This document shows, piece after piece, positions 8,193-16,904 of a DNA stretch of 34,543 nt. The translations under genes and the position numbers were made by a program. The notes under the pieces are model-generated. The model searched no databases, was not told the DNA's origin, and saw only the letters and a list, made by a program, of their open reading frames with translations. The DNA is from Zetaproteobacteria bacterium. Lineage in GTDB: Bacteria; Pseudomonadota; Zetaproteobacteria; Mariprofundales; Mariprofundaceae. The stretch lies in contig JAJRTF010000084.1 in NCBI GenBank assembly GCA_021545585.1, forward strand, positions 1 through 34,543, read 5' to 3'. Positions within the stretch are counted from its first letter, which is position 1; the number at the start of each line of letters is the position of its first letter.

Positions 8193-8911
8193 TAGCGGGC
8201 CATGACCGCCCTGAAATCAGCCACCGACTGTGCCAGCCCCTTGAATACGGCATCGGCAACAATGGCGTGGCCGATATTCAGGCCTTCAATCTCTGCAATA
8301 CCGACCATGTCAGGCGTGTTTTCCAGCGTCAGCCCATGCCCGGCATGTACAATCAGGCCAAGATCGGCAGCCAGCTTCGCTGCATCACGTATGGCAGTCA
8401 GTTCCCTGTCGCGTGCTTTACCACCAAGATTGGCGAAGTGCCCCGTATGCAGTTCAATCACCGGCGCACCGATCGCATGCGAAGCACGCACCTGCGCCTG
8501 TGTTGGGTCGATAAACATGGATACGCGCGTACCGGTTGCAGTCAACTTTTCAACCACACTGGCCATACGCACCTGATGGCCGGCAACATCAAGACCACCT
8601 TCGGTAGTCAGCTCTTCTCGCTTCTCCGGCACCAGACAGCAGGCCTGCGGTTTGAGTTGCATAGCAATCGATACCATTTCATTGGTTGCTGCCATTTCCA
8701 TATTCAGGTGAAGCTCTCCGGCTGCTGCCATGGCAGCAAGCTGCTGCATATCCTTATCCTGGATATGCCGCCGATCCTCGCGCAGGTGCGCAGTGATGCC
8801 ATCCGCACCCGCCGCCATACATATTCCGGCTGCGGCAACAGGATCAGGATAATCCGTCAGTCTGGCCTGCCTTAATGTGGCGATATGATCAATGTTTACA
8901 CCCAGATGCAT
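8192..8911 (-). CDS. pdxJ: Pyridoxine 5'-phosphate synthase
   Basis: Condenses 1-deoxyxylulose 5-phosphate with 3-amino-2-oxopropyl phosphate to pyridoxine 5'-phosphate in the DXP-dependent vitamin B6 route. The TIM-barrel protein of 239 residues shows the family N-terminus GVNIDHIATLRQAR, then ADGITAHLREDRRHI at about 36-50, LNMEMAATNEM, and VHAGHGLTLEN near residue 190. A ribosome binding site AGGAG lies before ATG 8911 and overlaps the end of recO, so the two are coupled. PLP made by this pathway is used by enzymes elsewhere in this window (the D-amino-acid aminotransferase and glycogen phosphorylase). Confidence 0.96.
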   Translation of the reverse strand: MHLGVNIDHIATLRQARLTDYPDPVAAAGICMAAGADGITAHLREDRRHIQDKDMQQLAAMAAAGELHLNMEMAATNEMVSIAMQLKPQACCLVPEKREELTTEGGLDVAGHQVRMASVVEKLTATGTRVSMFIDPTQAQVRASHAIGAPVIELHTGHFANLGGKARDRELTAIRDAAKLAADLGLIVHAGHGLTLENTPDMVGIAEIEGLNIGHAIVADAVFKGLAQSVADFRAVMAR

Positions 8912-8920
8912 CGCTTGCTC

Positions 8921-9610
8921 CTAACCTTCCTGTTCGTTGTAACAACAGCCAAACCTGACGCCGTGTTCCTTCAAGACAAGCCCTATCATCCTGTGCCAGC
9001 TTGCTGCATCGCGTTCGGACAGGCACACAGTGGCTTGCCCCATGATCGCTTCAATGCTCCTGCGCAGGCCCGGAGCAATAATGTCTCTACCGCCGCAGCC
9101 GGCACAGCACAGGTGCGCCTGCCGCCAGTACATCTCGGCCTGTGCATCCACCGCTTCACCACACAGCCAGCAATGCGACAAATCACCTATCCAGCCGGAG
9201 ATATGCAGCAGATACCAGCTGGCCGCAAGCAATCCCTCTTTCTCCGCTCGCTCACCCAGCAGCTGCAGGGCCTGTCGGGCCTCTGTATAGCCTTCCGGGT
9301 CACCTTCCTGATACAGACGTGAAACAAGAGCCAGTAATTCCAGACCGCTTAATGCCCTGGCTTCAGACAGCAATCCTTCATGGCGCTGCACATCCACCAG
9401 CGTACCCATGCCGGTACGGCCGCTTTTCCAGTTCACATGCAGATCATACAGGGGGGCCAGTGTAGCTCGGAACGGACTTTTGGCCCGGCGAGCGCCGCGC
9501 GCCATCAGGGTGATACGCCCGTGCTTCTCAGTCAGGAAATGGCAGATCAGCGAGGTGTCGCTGTAGGGGGTCCGCCGTAATAATAACGCCGCATCAGCAA
9601 GCTCGGCCAT
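8921..9610 (-). CDS. recO: DNA repair protein RecO
   Basis: Helps load RecA onto SSB-coated DNA in the RecFOR pathway. The N-terminal OB fold (residues about 5-80, LLLRRTPYSDTSLICHFLTE and GRITLMARGARR) is typical. The C-terminal zinc site is present: CWLC at 147-150 and CCAGC at 168-172. Length 229 is close to E. coli RecO (242). It follows era with a 16-base gap and precedes pdxJ by 9 bases, the usual rnc-era-recO-pdxJ-acpS order. Confidence 0.95.
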   Translation of the reverse strand: MAELADAALLLRRTPYSDTSLICHFLTEKHGRITLMARGARRAKSPFRATLAPLYDLHVNWKSGRTGMGTLVDVQRHEGLLSEARALSGLELLALVSRLYQEGDPEGYTEARQALQLLGERAEKEGLLAASWYLLHISGWIGDLSHCWLCGEAVDAQAEMYWRQAHLCCAGCGGRDIIAPGLRRSIEAIMGQATVCLSERDAASWHRMIGLVLKEHGVRFGCCYNEQEG

Positions 9611-9626
9611 TCAGCGCCGCACCCGA

Positions 9627-10541
9627 CTATTGTGAATCACTGCCGAGTCCCAAATCGCTTAGTTTGCCCGGATGATCAAACCAGTCGGCATCAACCTTGA
9701 TCCATAAATTGAGCCGCACATGCATACCGAGAATTTCTTCGAGTCCCTGCCTTGCGCGCACGCCTACGCCTTTCAGGCGTTCACCGGCCTTGCCGATCAA
9801 CATCGGCTTATGGCGCTCGCTACCAACCAGAATGGTCGCATCAATATCCACGCCATCCCCAACCTCTTCAAAGCGTTCGATATCAACGGCCGTCTGAAAT
9901 GGAATCTCCTGATGCATGGACAGAAATACCTGTTCGCGCACATATTCTGCCGCCAGCTGACGCTGGCTCTGGTCGGTAAACCAGTCCGGATCATAAATCG
10001 GACCCTGCTCCGGCAAGTAGCTGGTAATTTCCTTCAGCAACGCATCAACCTGTACACCCTTGCGTGCCGATACAGGCACATAGGCCATCGCGCCCGGATC
10101 AAGCTGTTGCACCTGCATCAGGCGTGGCAACAGCTTATCCTTGCTGACCTTATCCACTTTGTTCAGCACATGGATGCGCGGCTGGCTGAGTCGCCCATCC
10201 GCAAAGCGTTCGATCAGAGCACGACTGCCGGCATCCAGCGGCTTGGTCACATCCTGCATGACGACCAGCACATCGGCCTCTTCTGCCGCAGCATAGGCTA
10301 CACGCACCATATTGCGGTTAAGCTGTTTGGAACCCTTGTGAATACCGGGGGTATCAACAAACACCACCTGCCGCTCATCATCGGTGAAGATGCCCAGGAT
10401 ACGATGCCGTGTGGTCTGCGGCTTGGGGGTTACAATCGCCACCTTGGCACCGATGATATGGTTCATCAGCGTCGACTTGCCAACATTCGGCCGCCCCAGC
10501 AGGGCCACCGTTCCGGCGTGAAACTTTCTGCTCTTATTCAA
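9627..10541 (-). CDS. era: GTPase Era
   Basis: Binds the 3' end of 16S rRNA through its KH domain and checks 30S subunit maturation. G-motifs are intact: GRPNVGKS at 16-23, DTPGIH from 63, NKVD at 127-130. The KH domain occupies roughly residues 210-290, with its GxxG-type loop in GKAGERLKGVG. Length 304 agrees with the family (301 in E. coli). It starts 2 bases after the rnc stop, so rnc and era are almost certainly cotranscribed. Confidence 0.97.
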   Translation of the reverse strand: MNKSRKFHAGTVALLGRPNVGKSTLMNHIIGAKVAIVTPKPQTTRHRILGIFTDDERQVVFVDTPGIHKGSKQLNRNMVRVAYAAAEEADVLVVMQDVTKPLDAGSRALIERFADGRLSQPRIHVLNKVDKVSKDKLLPRLMQVQQLDPGAMAYVPVSARKGVQVDALLKEITSYLPEQGPIYDPDWFTDQSQRQLAAEYVREQVFLSMHQEIPFQTAVDIERFEEVGDGVDIDATILVGSERHKPMLIGKAGERLKGVGVRARQGLEEILGMHVRLNLWIKVDADWFDHPGKLSDLGLGSDSQ

Positions 10542-10543
10542 TA

Positions 10544-11227
10544 TTATTCCTGCTCGCCATTCAATTTTTTCCAGGCCTGCTCAGCAGCCTGAATTTCCGC
10601 TGTTTTTTTCCGCTCCCCGGTGCCCGTACCGGCCTGTTTGCCCTGCACACTGCAACAGGCCTGAAAGCGTGGCTTCTGCCCAACGCCAAAATCCGTCACC
10701 TGATAGCTTGGCAGTCCCCAGCCCTTGCCCTGCGTAAATTCCTGCAAGCGACTTTTGGCATCGCGCTGATCTGAATCTTCCACCTGTGCCAGCAATGGCT
10801 TCCACGCCTGTAAAACAAGCCGGCGTGCATCATCCCAGCCACCATCACTGAATACCGCTCCAATCAGAGCCTCGACAGCATTGGCGGCAATGGAACTGGA
10901 CTTGATACCAGAATCAGTTTTTTCGCCTTCGCCCACCTCGAGATAGTCCTGCACAGCCCATGCCTCGGCCACAATCAACAGGCTCTCACGCCGCACCACT
11001 GATGCACGCATGCGTGACAGGCTCCCTTCATCAACATCTGCGAAATGTCCGTGTAAATATTCAGCTACCACCAGCCCAAGTACCGCATCGCCGAGAAATT
11101 CAAGCCGTTCCATATGCTCGCTTGCAACAGAACGATGCGTCAGCGCACGCTTCAGCAGGGCCTGATCGGAAAACTGATAGGCCAGCCGTTGCTGTAGTTT
11201 TCCCCGGGCATCGGCTGACACACTCAC
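10544..11227 (-). CDS. rnc: Ribonuclease III
   Basis: Cuts double-stranded RNA, including the precursor of 16S and 23S rRNA and structured mRNA leaders. The signature ERLEFLGDAVLG is at 40-51, with acidic magnesium ligands Glu43 and Asp47, and ANAVEALIGAVFSDGGW carries the second acidic pair. A double-stranded-RNA-binding domain fills about 155-225 (SRLQEFTQGKGWGLPSYQV). The start is GTG 11227 with only a weak ribosome binding site; no ATG is available nearby upstream in frame. The DUF4845 gene ends 15 bases upstream. Confidence 0.96.
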   Translation of the reverse strand: MSVSADARGKLQQRLAYQFSDQALLKRALTHRSVASEHMERLEFLGDAVLGLVVAEYLHGHFADVDEGSLSRMRASVVRRESLLIVAEAWAVQDYLEVGEGEKTDSGIKSSSIAANAVEALIGAVFSDGGWDDARRLVLQAWKPLLAQVEDSDQRDAKSRLQEFTQGKGWGLPSYQVTDFGVGQKPRFQACCSVQGKQAGTGTGERKKTAEIQAAEQAWKKLNGEQE

Positions 11228-11242
11228 AACATCAGGGCTCGT

Positions 11243-11683
11243 TTAAGGGGTCTCGGCATACGGCTCAAAATCGAAATCCAGCCGCAATTTATCGCGAATC
11301 TTATCCATGCCTTTCAGATCATTTGCGTCGTAGTCTTCGTCCGGATCCACGCCTTCAACCGGGCCGAGCGGCCAGATGGTGATATGATAATAGGAGGACA
11401 CCTCGATGCGATTACCCTCAGCCTTGACCTTGATGTTTTCATAGAATTCTTCCGGCAAATCATTATGGTAAATGTACTTGATTTTAAACAGCTCCGGCAG
11501 CCGGCGATAAACTGCATCTTCAGATGCATTGGCCATATTGCGACTGACCGCATCGAAGGCATCCTGCACCTTCCACTGGGCGTTATAGATTGGAATCAAA
11601 AGCCAGCCATACCAGACCACGCCCCCGAGAGTAGCGAGAATCAGCATAAGTTTAATTACCGAAAAACCACGCTCATCATGCAT
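11243..11683 (-). CDS. DUF4845 single-pass membrane protein
   Basis: A 146-residue protein from ATG 11683, which has GGGAG 8 bases upstream; the upstream in-frame ATG at 11698 lies before that site. It has a single N-terminal membrane segment (ERGFSVIKLMLILATLGGVV) and a periplasmic-type domain, then an acidic C-terminus. DUF4845 genes sit between lepB and rnc in many beta- and gammaproteobacteria, and the position here matches. The N-terminus looks like a type IV prepilin (G followed by F, then a hydrophobic helix), but the residue at the +5 position is Lys rather than Glu. The function is not known. Confidence 0.8.
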   Translation of the reverse strand: MHDERGFSVIKLMLILATLGGVVWYGWLLIPIYNAQWKVQDAFDAVSRNMANASEDAVYRRLPELFKIKYIYHNDLPEEFYENIKVKAEGNRIEVSSYYHITIWPLGPVEGVDPDEDYDANDLKGMDKIRDKLRLDFDFEPYAETP

Positions 11684-11727
11684 ATGCAAATCTCCCATTT
11701 ATATACCCCAAAAATGCCGGCGGAACA

Positions 11728-12396
11728 TCAGTGGATCACGTGCCCCAGTCTGTCCCAGCGCGCCTCACCCTTGGCATGATCCCACGACCACCAGACAATC
11801 GCCGCACGACCCACAAGGTAGGATTGTGGCACAAAACCCCAGAAGCGTGAATCCCGTGAGTTATTCCGATTATCGCCCAGCACCAGATAATGCCCGGCCG
11901 GAACCTGCCACTCCCCATCACGGATGGAGAACTCCTTGCGCAATACATCATGCTTCACGCCCATCAGGTCCTCCTCGAACAGGCCGGATACATCCACACT
12001 GCCATCGCCAAGAAAATAGGCGCGCTTACCCTTGGAGACCAACGGCATTTTCCTGCCATTGATGAACAGTTCATTCCGTTTATAAACGATCTTATCGCCC
12101 GGCAGGCCAATGATGCGCTTGATATAATCCTTACTCTTATCCTCGGGAAACACAAACACGGCCACATCACCGCGCCGGGCCTGCTTGGACATCAACTGGA
12201 TATCAGTCAGCGGTAGACGAAAACCGTAGGGATAACGCAATACAAACAGGTAATCGCCGACCTCCAGCGTCGGCACCATGCTCGAGGATGGAATCTTGAA
12301 TGGCGCCACGACAAAACTGCGAACCACCACAGCCAGCAGTGCAATCACAATCAGGCTTTCCAGCCATTCCCGCCAGACCGGCTTTTGATCATTCAT
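11728..12396 (-). CDS. lepB: Signal peptidase I
   Basis: Removes signal peptides from exported proteins at the periplasmic face of the inner membrane. The Ser/Lys dyad is present: IPSSSMVPTL with nucleophile Ser39, and YIKRIIGLPGD with general base Lys93. The downstream GDNRNNSRDSRFWGFVP box is also intact. Only one membrane helix is visible (about 13-31); E. coli LepB has two. The 222-residue length fits the shorter proteobacterial form. The gene abuts lepA without a gap. Confidence 0.96.
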   Translation of the reverse strand: MNDQKPVWREWLESLIVIALLAVVVRSFVVAPFKIPSSSMVPTLEVGDYLFVLRYPYGFRLPLTDIQLMSKQARRGDVAVFVFPEDKSKDYIKRIIGLPGDKIVYKRNELFINGRKMPLVSKGKRAYFLGDGSVDVSGLFEEDLMGVKHDVLRKEFSIRDGEWQVPAGHYLVLGDNRNNSRDSRFWGFVPQSYLVGRAAIVWWSWDHAKGEARWDRLGHVIH

Positions 12397-14223
12397 TCAG
12401 TTCCCCTCACCCAGCTTCAGCACCGCCAGGAATGCCTCCTGCGGTACTTCAACACTGCCGATTGATTTCATGCGCTTCTTACCCGCCTTCTGCTTCTCCA
12501 GCAGCTTGCGTTTACGGGTGATATCGCCGCCATAGCATTTTGCCGTCACATTCTTGCGCACGGCCTTGACCGTTTCACGAGCCAAGATACGGCCGCCAAT
12601 AGCCGCCTGCAAGGGCACATCAAACTGCTGCCTTGGAATCAACTCACGCAGCTTCTTCACCAGCTCGCGCCCGCGCGACTCGGCAATCGAACGATGTACA
12701 ATCAACGAAAGTGCGTCCACCGACTCCGCATGCACCAGTACATCCAGCTTGACCACGTCGCTCTCCTGAAATTCAGCCAGTTCATAATCCATCGAGGCAT
12801 AGCCACGCGACAGCGATTTCAGCTTATCGTAAAAATCGATCACCATCTCCGCCAGCGGCAACATATAGGTAAGCATCACCCTGCCCTGTCCGATAAAGGT
12901 CATATTCTGCTGTGTTCCACGCCGTTCCTGACACAGTTTCATCATTGTACCGACAAATTCCTCAGGCGTAAAAATATTGGCGGTAACAGTCGGTTCTTCA
13001 ATGCGCTCAATCGTAGCCGGATCCGGGAATTCACTCGGATTGGATGTCTCAAAATTGCGGCCATCGGTCAAATGCATGCGATAAATCACACTTGGTGCAG
13101 TCGTAATCAAGTCAAGGTCATACTCGCGTTCTAGGCGTTCCTGCACGATTTCCATGTGCAACATACCGAGAAAACCGCAGCGGAAACCCAAACCGAGTGC
13201 CGAGGAGTTTTCCGGTTCAAAGGTGAATGCCGGATCGTTCAGATTCAGCTTTTCAAGTGAATCGCGCAGATCGGCATAATCACCCGAATCAACCGGATAC
13301 ATGCCCGAAAACACCATCGGCTTCGGCTCACGGTAGCCGGGCAAAGCCTCGCTGGTCGGATTCCTTTCCAGTGTTACCGTATCGCCGACCTTCAGATCGG
13401 CCAATTGCTTGATGCCTGCGATCATGAAACCCACTGAACCCGATGCCAGCTCAGGGCATGACACTGGCTGCGGCATAAATACACCCACATCCTGCACCTC
13501 GTAGGAAGAAGCTGTCGCAAGCGACATCAGGCGAATGCGATCGCCTTTTTTCAGCACACCGTCAAATACACGCACCAGCGCCACGGCGCCGACATAAGGG
13601 TCGAACCATGAATCAACCACCAGTGCACGAAGCTGCTGATCGTTGCGGTTTTCGGGCGCTGGAATGCGCGCGGCTATAGCCTCAAGTACATCCTGAATAC
13701 CTTCACCTGTTTTGGCGGACACGGCGATTGCATCCGAAGCATCAAGACCGATCACTTCCTCAATCTGGCGCCGGGCTTCTTCAATATCGGCACTGGGCAG
13801 ATCAATTTTGTTGATGACCGGGATAATCTCCAGATCATTCTCCAGAGCCAGATAAACATTCGCCAGTGTCTGGGCTTCCACACCCTGTGTGGCATCGACA
13901 ATCAGCAACGCCCCTTCGCAGGCCTGCAGGGAACGGGACACTTCATAAGAGAAGTCCACATGGCCGGGGGTATCGATCAGATTAAATATGTAGTTGTTCC
14001 CATCGGAAGCGGGATAATCCAATGTCGCAGTCTGGGCCTTGATGGTAATGCCGCGTTCCTGCTCCAGATCCATGGAATCGAGCACCTGTTTTTTCATCTC
14101 GCGTTCGGACAGCGCGCCCGTTTCCTCGATCAAACGATCGGCAAGGGTCGATTTTCCATGATCGATATGGGCAATAATCGAAAAATTGCGGGTATATGCC
14201 TGATTGGCTGTATGCTTGGACAT
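12397..14223 (-). CDS. lepA: Elongation factor 4 (LepA)
   Basis: A ribosome-associated translational GTPase implicated in back-translocation or 30S assembly. The N-terminal G domain carries AHIDHGKS at 18-25, DTPGHVDF and NKIDLP, with the switch region around [12 protein letters not shown]. The C-terminus has the LepA-specific domain ([20 protein letters not shown]). Length 608 compares with 599 in E. coli. It is directly upstream of lepB. A 52-base gap separates it from the small exported-protein gene upstream, which is transcribed the same way. Confidence 0.98.
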   Translation of the reverse strand: MSKHTANQAYTRNFSIIAHIDHGKSTLADRLIEETGALSEREMKKQVLDSMDLEQERGITIKAQTATLDYPASDGNNYIFNLIDTPGHVDFSYEVSRSLQACEGALLIVDATQGVEAQTLANVYLALENDLEIIPVINKIDLPSADIEEARRQIEEVIGLDASDAIAVSAKTGEGIQDVLEAIAARIPAPENRNDQQLRALVVDSWFDPYVGAVALVRVFDGVLKKGDRIRLMSLATASSYEVQDVGVFMPQPVSCPELASGSVGFMIAGIKQLADLKVGDTVTLERNPTSEALPGYREPKPMVFSGMYPVDSGDYADLRDSLEKLNLNDPAFTFEPENSSALGLGFRCGFLGMLHMEIVQERLEREYDLDLITTAPSVIYRMHLTDGRNFETSNPSEFPDPATIERIEEPTVTANIFTPEEFVGTMMKLCQERRGTQQNMTFIGQGRVMLTYMLPLAEMVIDFYDKLKSLSRGYASMDYELAEFQESDVVKLDVLVHAESVDALSLIVHRSIAESRGRELVKKLRELIPRQQFDVPLQAAIGGRILARETVKAVRKNVTAKCYGGDITRKRKLLEKQKAGKKRMKSIGSVEVPQEAFLAVLKLGEGN

Positions 14224-14275
14224 CGGCGCGGCAGTGTAGCTGCCTGAGGCGGACTAGGCTACATGTGAACAGGCC

Positions 14276-14530
14276 CTAGCGCAGCGGCTTAACCCTCACC
14301 CGTCCATCGGCGCTGATATTGATCTGGTAGCGTACACCATTCGGGCAGGTGGCGCGGATGATTTTATTGCCCCGGGCATCTTCTTTCTGATCAATAGCGC
14401 GCACCTGTTTGCCACCGCAATCGTAACCGCGCAGAAGAATCGTCGTGGCGATATCCTCGGCCGGGGTAACCGCCATTGCCGGCCACGCCCAGCTGCAAAG
14501 AATGAGAAATATTAATCCACTATATTTCAT
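14276..14530 (-). CDS. Small exported protein with one cysteine pair, unknown function
   Basis: An 84-residue protein not recognised. The first 20 residues are a signal peptide (hydrophobic LIFLILCSWAWPAMA, with an AMA cleavage site). The mature part is about 64 residues with two cysteines, in GYDCGGKQ (Cys38) and ATCPNGVRYQI (Cys62), which could form a disulfide in the periplasm. The pattern, a Cys, a basic turn, a second Cys, then an RYQI-like strand and a basic tail (GRVRVKPLR), suggests a small beta-rich fold. It overlaps the upstream lipoprotein gene by 4 bases, so the two are probably translated together. Confidence 0.65.
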   Translation of the reverse strand: MKYSGLIFLILCSWAWPAMAVTPAEDIATTILLRGYDCGGKQVRAIDQKEDARGNKIIRATCPNGVRYQINISADGRVRVKPLR

Positions 14531-15147
14531 GTACTCACCTCCAGCAGGGACTTCCAGATTGATTCACGTGCCGTGTAAAGATCACGGGATAATCCCGGAT
14601 CATCTTCAAGCAGGGCAACAATCTTCATCAGCAGCCCGTCAAACCTTGACCTGACTTCTTCAAGTTTAGACTGCAACACCGACTTCTGCCTGTAATCAGT
14701 GATCTCATCCTTCAAATCCATGATGTCACTGCGTATAGCCAGCTTGGTAAATACACCAATAGCCGGGGTCTGTTTCAGGCGCTCGGTCAATGTATCAAGA
14801 TCAATGCCGGAGGGAGATGCCTTGGGCTCTTGTCCGGAAAGCATCTTCGAAGGTGCAACCGGAACCGGTTCGATTTGCAGGTCTTCTTTCTCAACCTTTA
14901 CCGTATCATGCTTACGGGGCTTTGTGCTTATGACTCCAGGTAATGAACTGGCTTCCAGATGAAATTTACTTGCCGGGCCTGGCTCCTGATAAACAGCAGT
15001 GTCAGCCACTGCCGGCAGTGGCTCCTGCACATAAGGCTTTGTATCCATCCCCTGCCTGCAGGCACAACCCGACATAAAAACAAGAACCAGCACACCGGCC
15101 AGCAGCATGCGTATGCTTATATATTCATTGCTTGCAGATATATGCAT
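14527..15147 (-). CDS. Putative lipoprotein, unknown function
   Basis: A protein of 193-206 residues. A hydrophobic segment ending in FMSGC gives a plausible lipobox (Cys28 counted from the first ATG at 15147; Cys15 from ATG 15108). The more natural signal begins at ATG 15108, as the 13 residues before it are polar. No good ribosome binding site is visible for either. After a long low-complexity, proline-rich linker (about 35-110), the C-terminal ~90 residues are charged and probably helical (LKDEITDYRQKSVLQSKLEE), perhaps a coiled coil. I do not recognise a family. It is coupled to the following small exported protein. Confidence 0.6.
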   Translation of the reverse strand: MHISASNEYISIRMLLAGVLVLVFMSGCACRQGMDTKPYVQEPLPAVADTAVYQEPGPASKFHLEASSLPGVISTKPRKHDTVKVEKEDLQIEPVPVAPSKMLSGQEPKASPSGIDLDTLTERLKQTPAIGVFTKLAIRSDIMDLKDEITDYRQKSVLQSKLEEVRSRFDGLLMKIVALLEDDPGLSRDLYTARESIWKSLLEVST

Positions 15148-15221
15148 AGTCTAAGGCTAACGCAACGGCGGCAAAGCAGCAGAGGTAATATCTCCACCCT
15201 CAGGCAGCAGAATCACCCCCC

Positions 15222-16868
15222 TTATTCCTTGCGATGCTCTTTATAATAATTGATCAAACCGTTGGTTGAGGCATCATGGCTTTTCACATCATCGTAACCT
15301 TCCAGTTCGGGAAGAATCTTGCGTGCCAGCTGTTTACCCAGCTCAACCCCCCACTGATCGTAGGCATTCACATCCCAGATCACGCTTTGCACAAAAATCT
15401 TGTGCTCGTACATGGCGATCAATGCCCCCAGCGTACGCGGGGTCAGCCTCTGGAACATGATTGAATTGGTCGGCTTGTTTCCCGGGAACACCTTGTGCGG
15501 CAGCAGCGCTTCCAGCTCATCCCCGGACAGACCTTCAGCCTCCAGTTCAGCACGCACCTCATCTTCGTTCTTACCGCGCATCAGCGCCTCGGTCTGGGCA
15601 AAGAAGTTGGACAGCAGCATCGGATGATGCCGCCCGACCGGATTCTTTGTTTCGACAGGGGCAAGAAAATCACATGGTACCAGTTTGGTTCCCTGATGAA
15701 TAAGCTGGTAGAAGGCATGCTGACCATTGGTGCCAGGCTCACCCCAGATAATCGGCCCGGTGGAATAGTCCACGGGCTTGCCGTCACGTGTCACTCGTTT
15801 ACCGCTGCTCTCCATATCCCCCTGCTGAAAATAGGCTGGAAAGCGGTGCATATACTGATCATACGGCAACAATGCATGCGAATCAGCATCGAAAAAATTG
15901 TTATACCACACGCCCAGCATGGCAAGAATCACCGGGATATTTTCCTCCATCGGCGCTGTTCTGAAGTGCTTGTCCATGTCATGTGCGCCGACCAAAAGCT
16001 CCTCAAAATTATTCATACCCAGATAAAGTGCAATGGACAGACCGACCGAACTCCACAGGGAATAACGACCACCGACCCAGTCCCAGAACTCGAACATATT
16101 GTCGGTATCAATGCCGAAAGCGGATACGGCTTTGGCATTGGTCGAAACCGCAACGAAATGCTTGGCCACCTGCGTTTTGGTGCCACCACGCGTCAGGAAC
16201 CAGTCACGCGCCGTACGCGCATTGGTAATCGTTTCCTGGGTCGTGAATGTCTTGGAGACAATCACAAACAGCGTTGTTTCACGGTGCAGATGCCGCAGGG
16301 TTTCAACCATATGCGTACCGTCAATATTGGACACAAAATGCATATGCAGCTTGTCGCGGCCAAACGGGGTTAATGCCTCGGTCACCATCACCGGCCCGAG
16401 ATCGGAACCGCCGATGCCAATATTGACGATATCGGTGATGGGCTTGCCTGTGCCGCCCTTCCATTTGCCGGAGCGCACGGCCTTGGTAAAGCTGCGCATC
16501 TGATCCAGCACCCGGTTCACATCGGGCATCACATCCTTGCCATCCACCTCGACAGGATCATTGGAGCGATTGCGCAGGGCCGTATGCAATACAGCGCGAT
16601 GCTCGCTGTTGTTGATCTTCTCACCGCTGAACATACGCTCAATCCAGCCTGAAACATCCCGCTCGCGGGCCAGATCCATAAGCATGGACATGCTGTCATC
16701 AGTGATAATGTTTTTAGAGTAATCAACCAGAATATCATTGAAATGCAGAGAAAAGCGATCAAATCGTTCCGCATCCTCAGCGAACAAATCCCGCATATGC
16801 AGCTGTTTCATATGCCCTGCATGTTCTTTTAGCCTTCTCCAGGCTTTTGCTTGTGTCAGGTCAGACAC
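15222..16868 (-). CDS. pgi: Glucose-6-phosphate isomerase
   Basis: Interconverts glucose 6-phosphate and fructose 6-phosphate, linking the glycogen genes here to the lower sugar-phosphate genes. The 548-residue protein has [36 protein letters not shown] with the catalytic Glu, and [16 protein letters not shown] with the catalytic Lys near the C-terminus, all as in the proteobacterial type (E. coli: 549). The start is GTG 16868 behind a strong purine-rich site (GGGAGGAGGGGAC). It lies 36 bases downstream of the cyclase gene and may be cotranscribed with it. Confidence 0.97.
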   Translation of the reverse strand: MSDLTQAKAWRRLKEHAGHMKQLHMRDLFAEDAERFDRFSLHFNDILVDYSKNIITDDSMSMLMDLARERDVSGWIERMFSGEKINNSEHRAVLHTALRNRSNDPVEVDGKDVMPDVNRVLDQMRSFTKAVRSGKWKGGTGKPITDIVNIGIGGSDLGPVMVTEALTPFGRDKLHMHFVSNIDGTHMVETLRHLHRETTLFVIVSKTFTTQETITNARTARDWFLTRGGTKTQVAKHFVAVSTNAKAVSAFGIDTDNMFEFWDWVGGRYSLWSSVGLSIALYLGMNNFEELLVGAHDMDKHFRTAPMEENIPVILAMLGVWYNNFFDADSHALLPYDQYMHRFPAYFQQGDMESSGKRVTRDGKPVDYSTGPIIWGEPGTNGQHAFYQLIHQGTKLVPCDFLAPVETKNPVGRHHPMLLSNFFAQTEALMRGKNEDEVRAELEAEGLSGDELEALLPHKVFPGNKPTNSIMFQRLTPRTLGALIAMYEHKIFVQSVIWDVNAYDQWGVELGKQLARKILPELEGYDDVKSHDASTNGLINYYKEHRKE

Positions 16869-16904
16869 GTCCCCTCCTCCCGGTTTTCCGTTCGCCTTGT
16901 GCTT

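Noticed and set aside
9720-10592. A 290-codon open frame on the + strand
   Set aside because: Antisense to era and the end of rnc, both certain genes; no recognisable domain or ribosome binding site.
14224-14275. Hairpin in the gap upstream of lepA
   Set aside because: GTAGC/GCTAC arms are 5 bp with a long, poorly paired middle and no T-run; not supportable as a terminator.
15495-16373. A 292-codon open frame on the + strand
   Set aside because: Antisense to pgi; no domain recognised.
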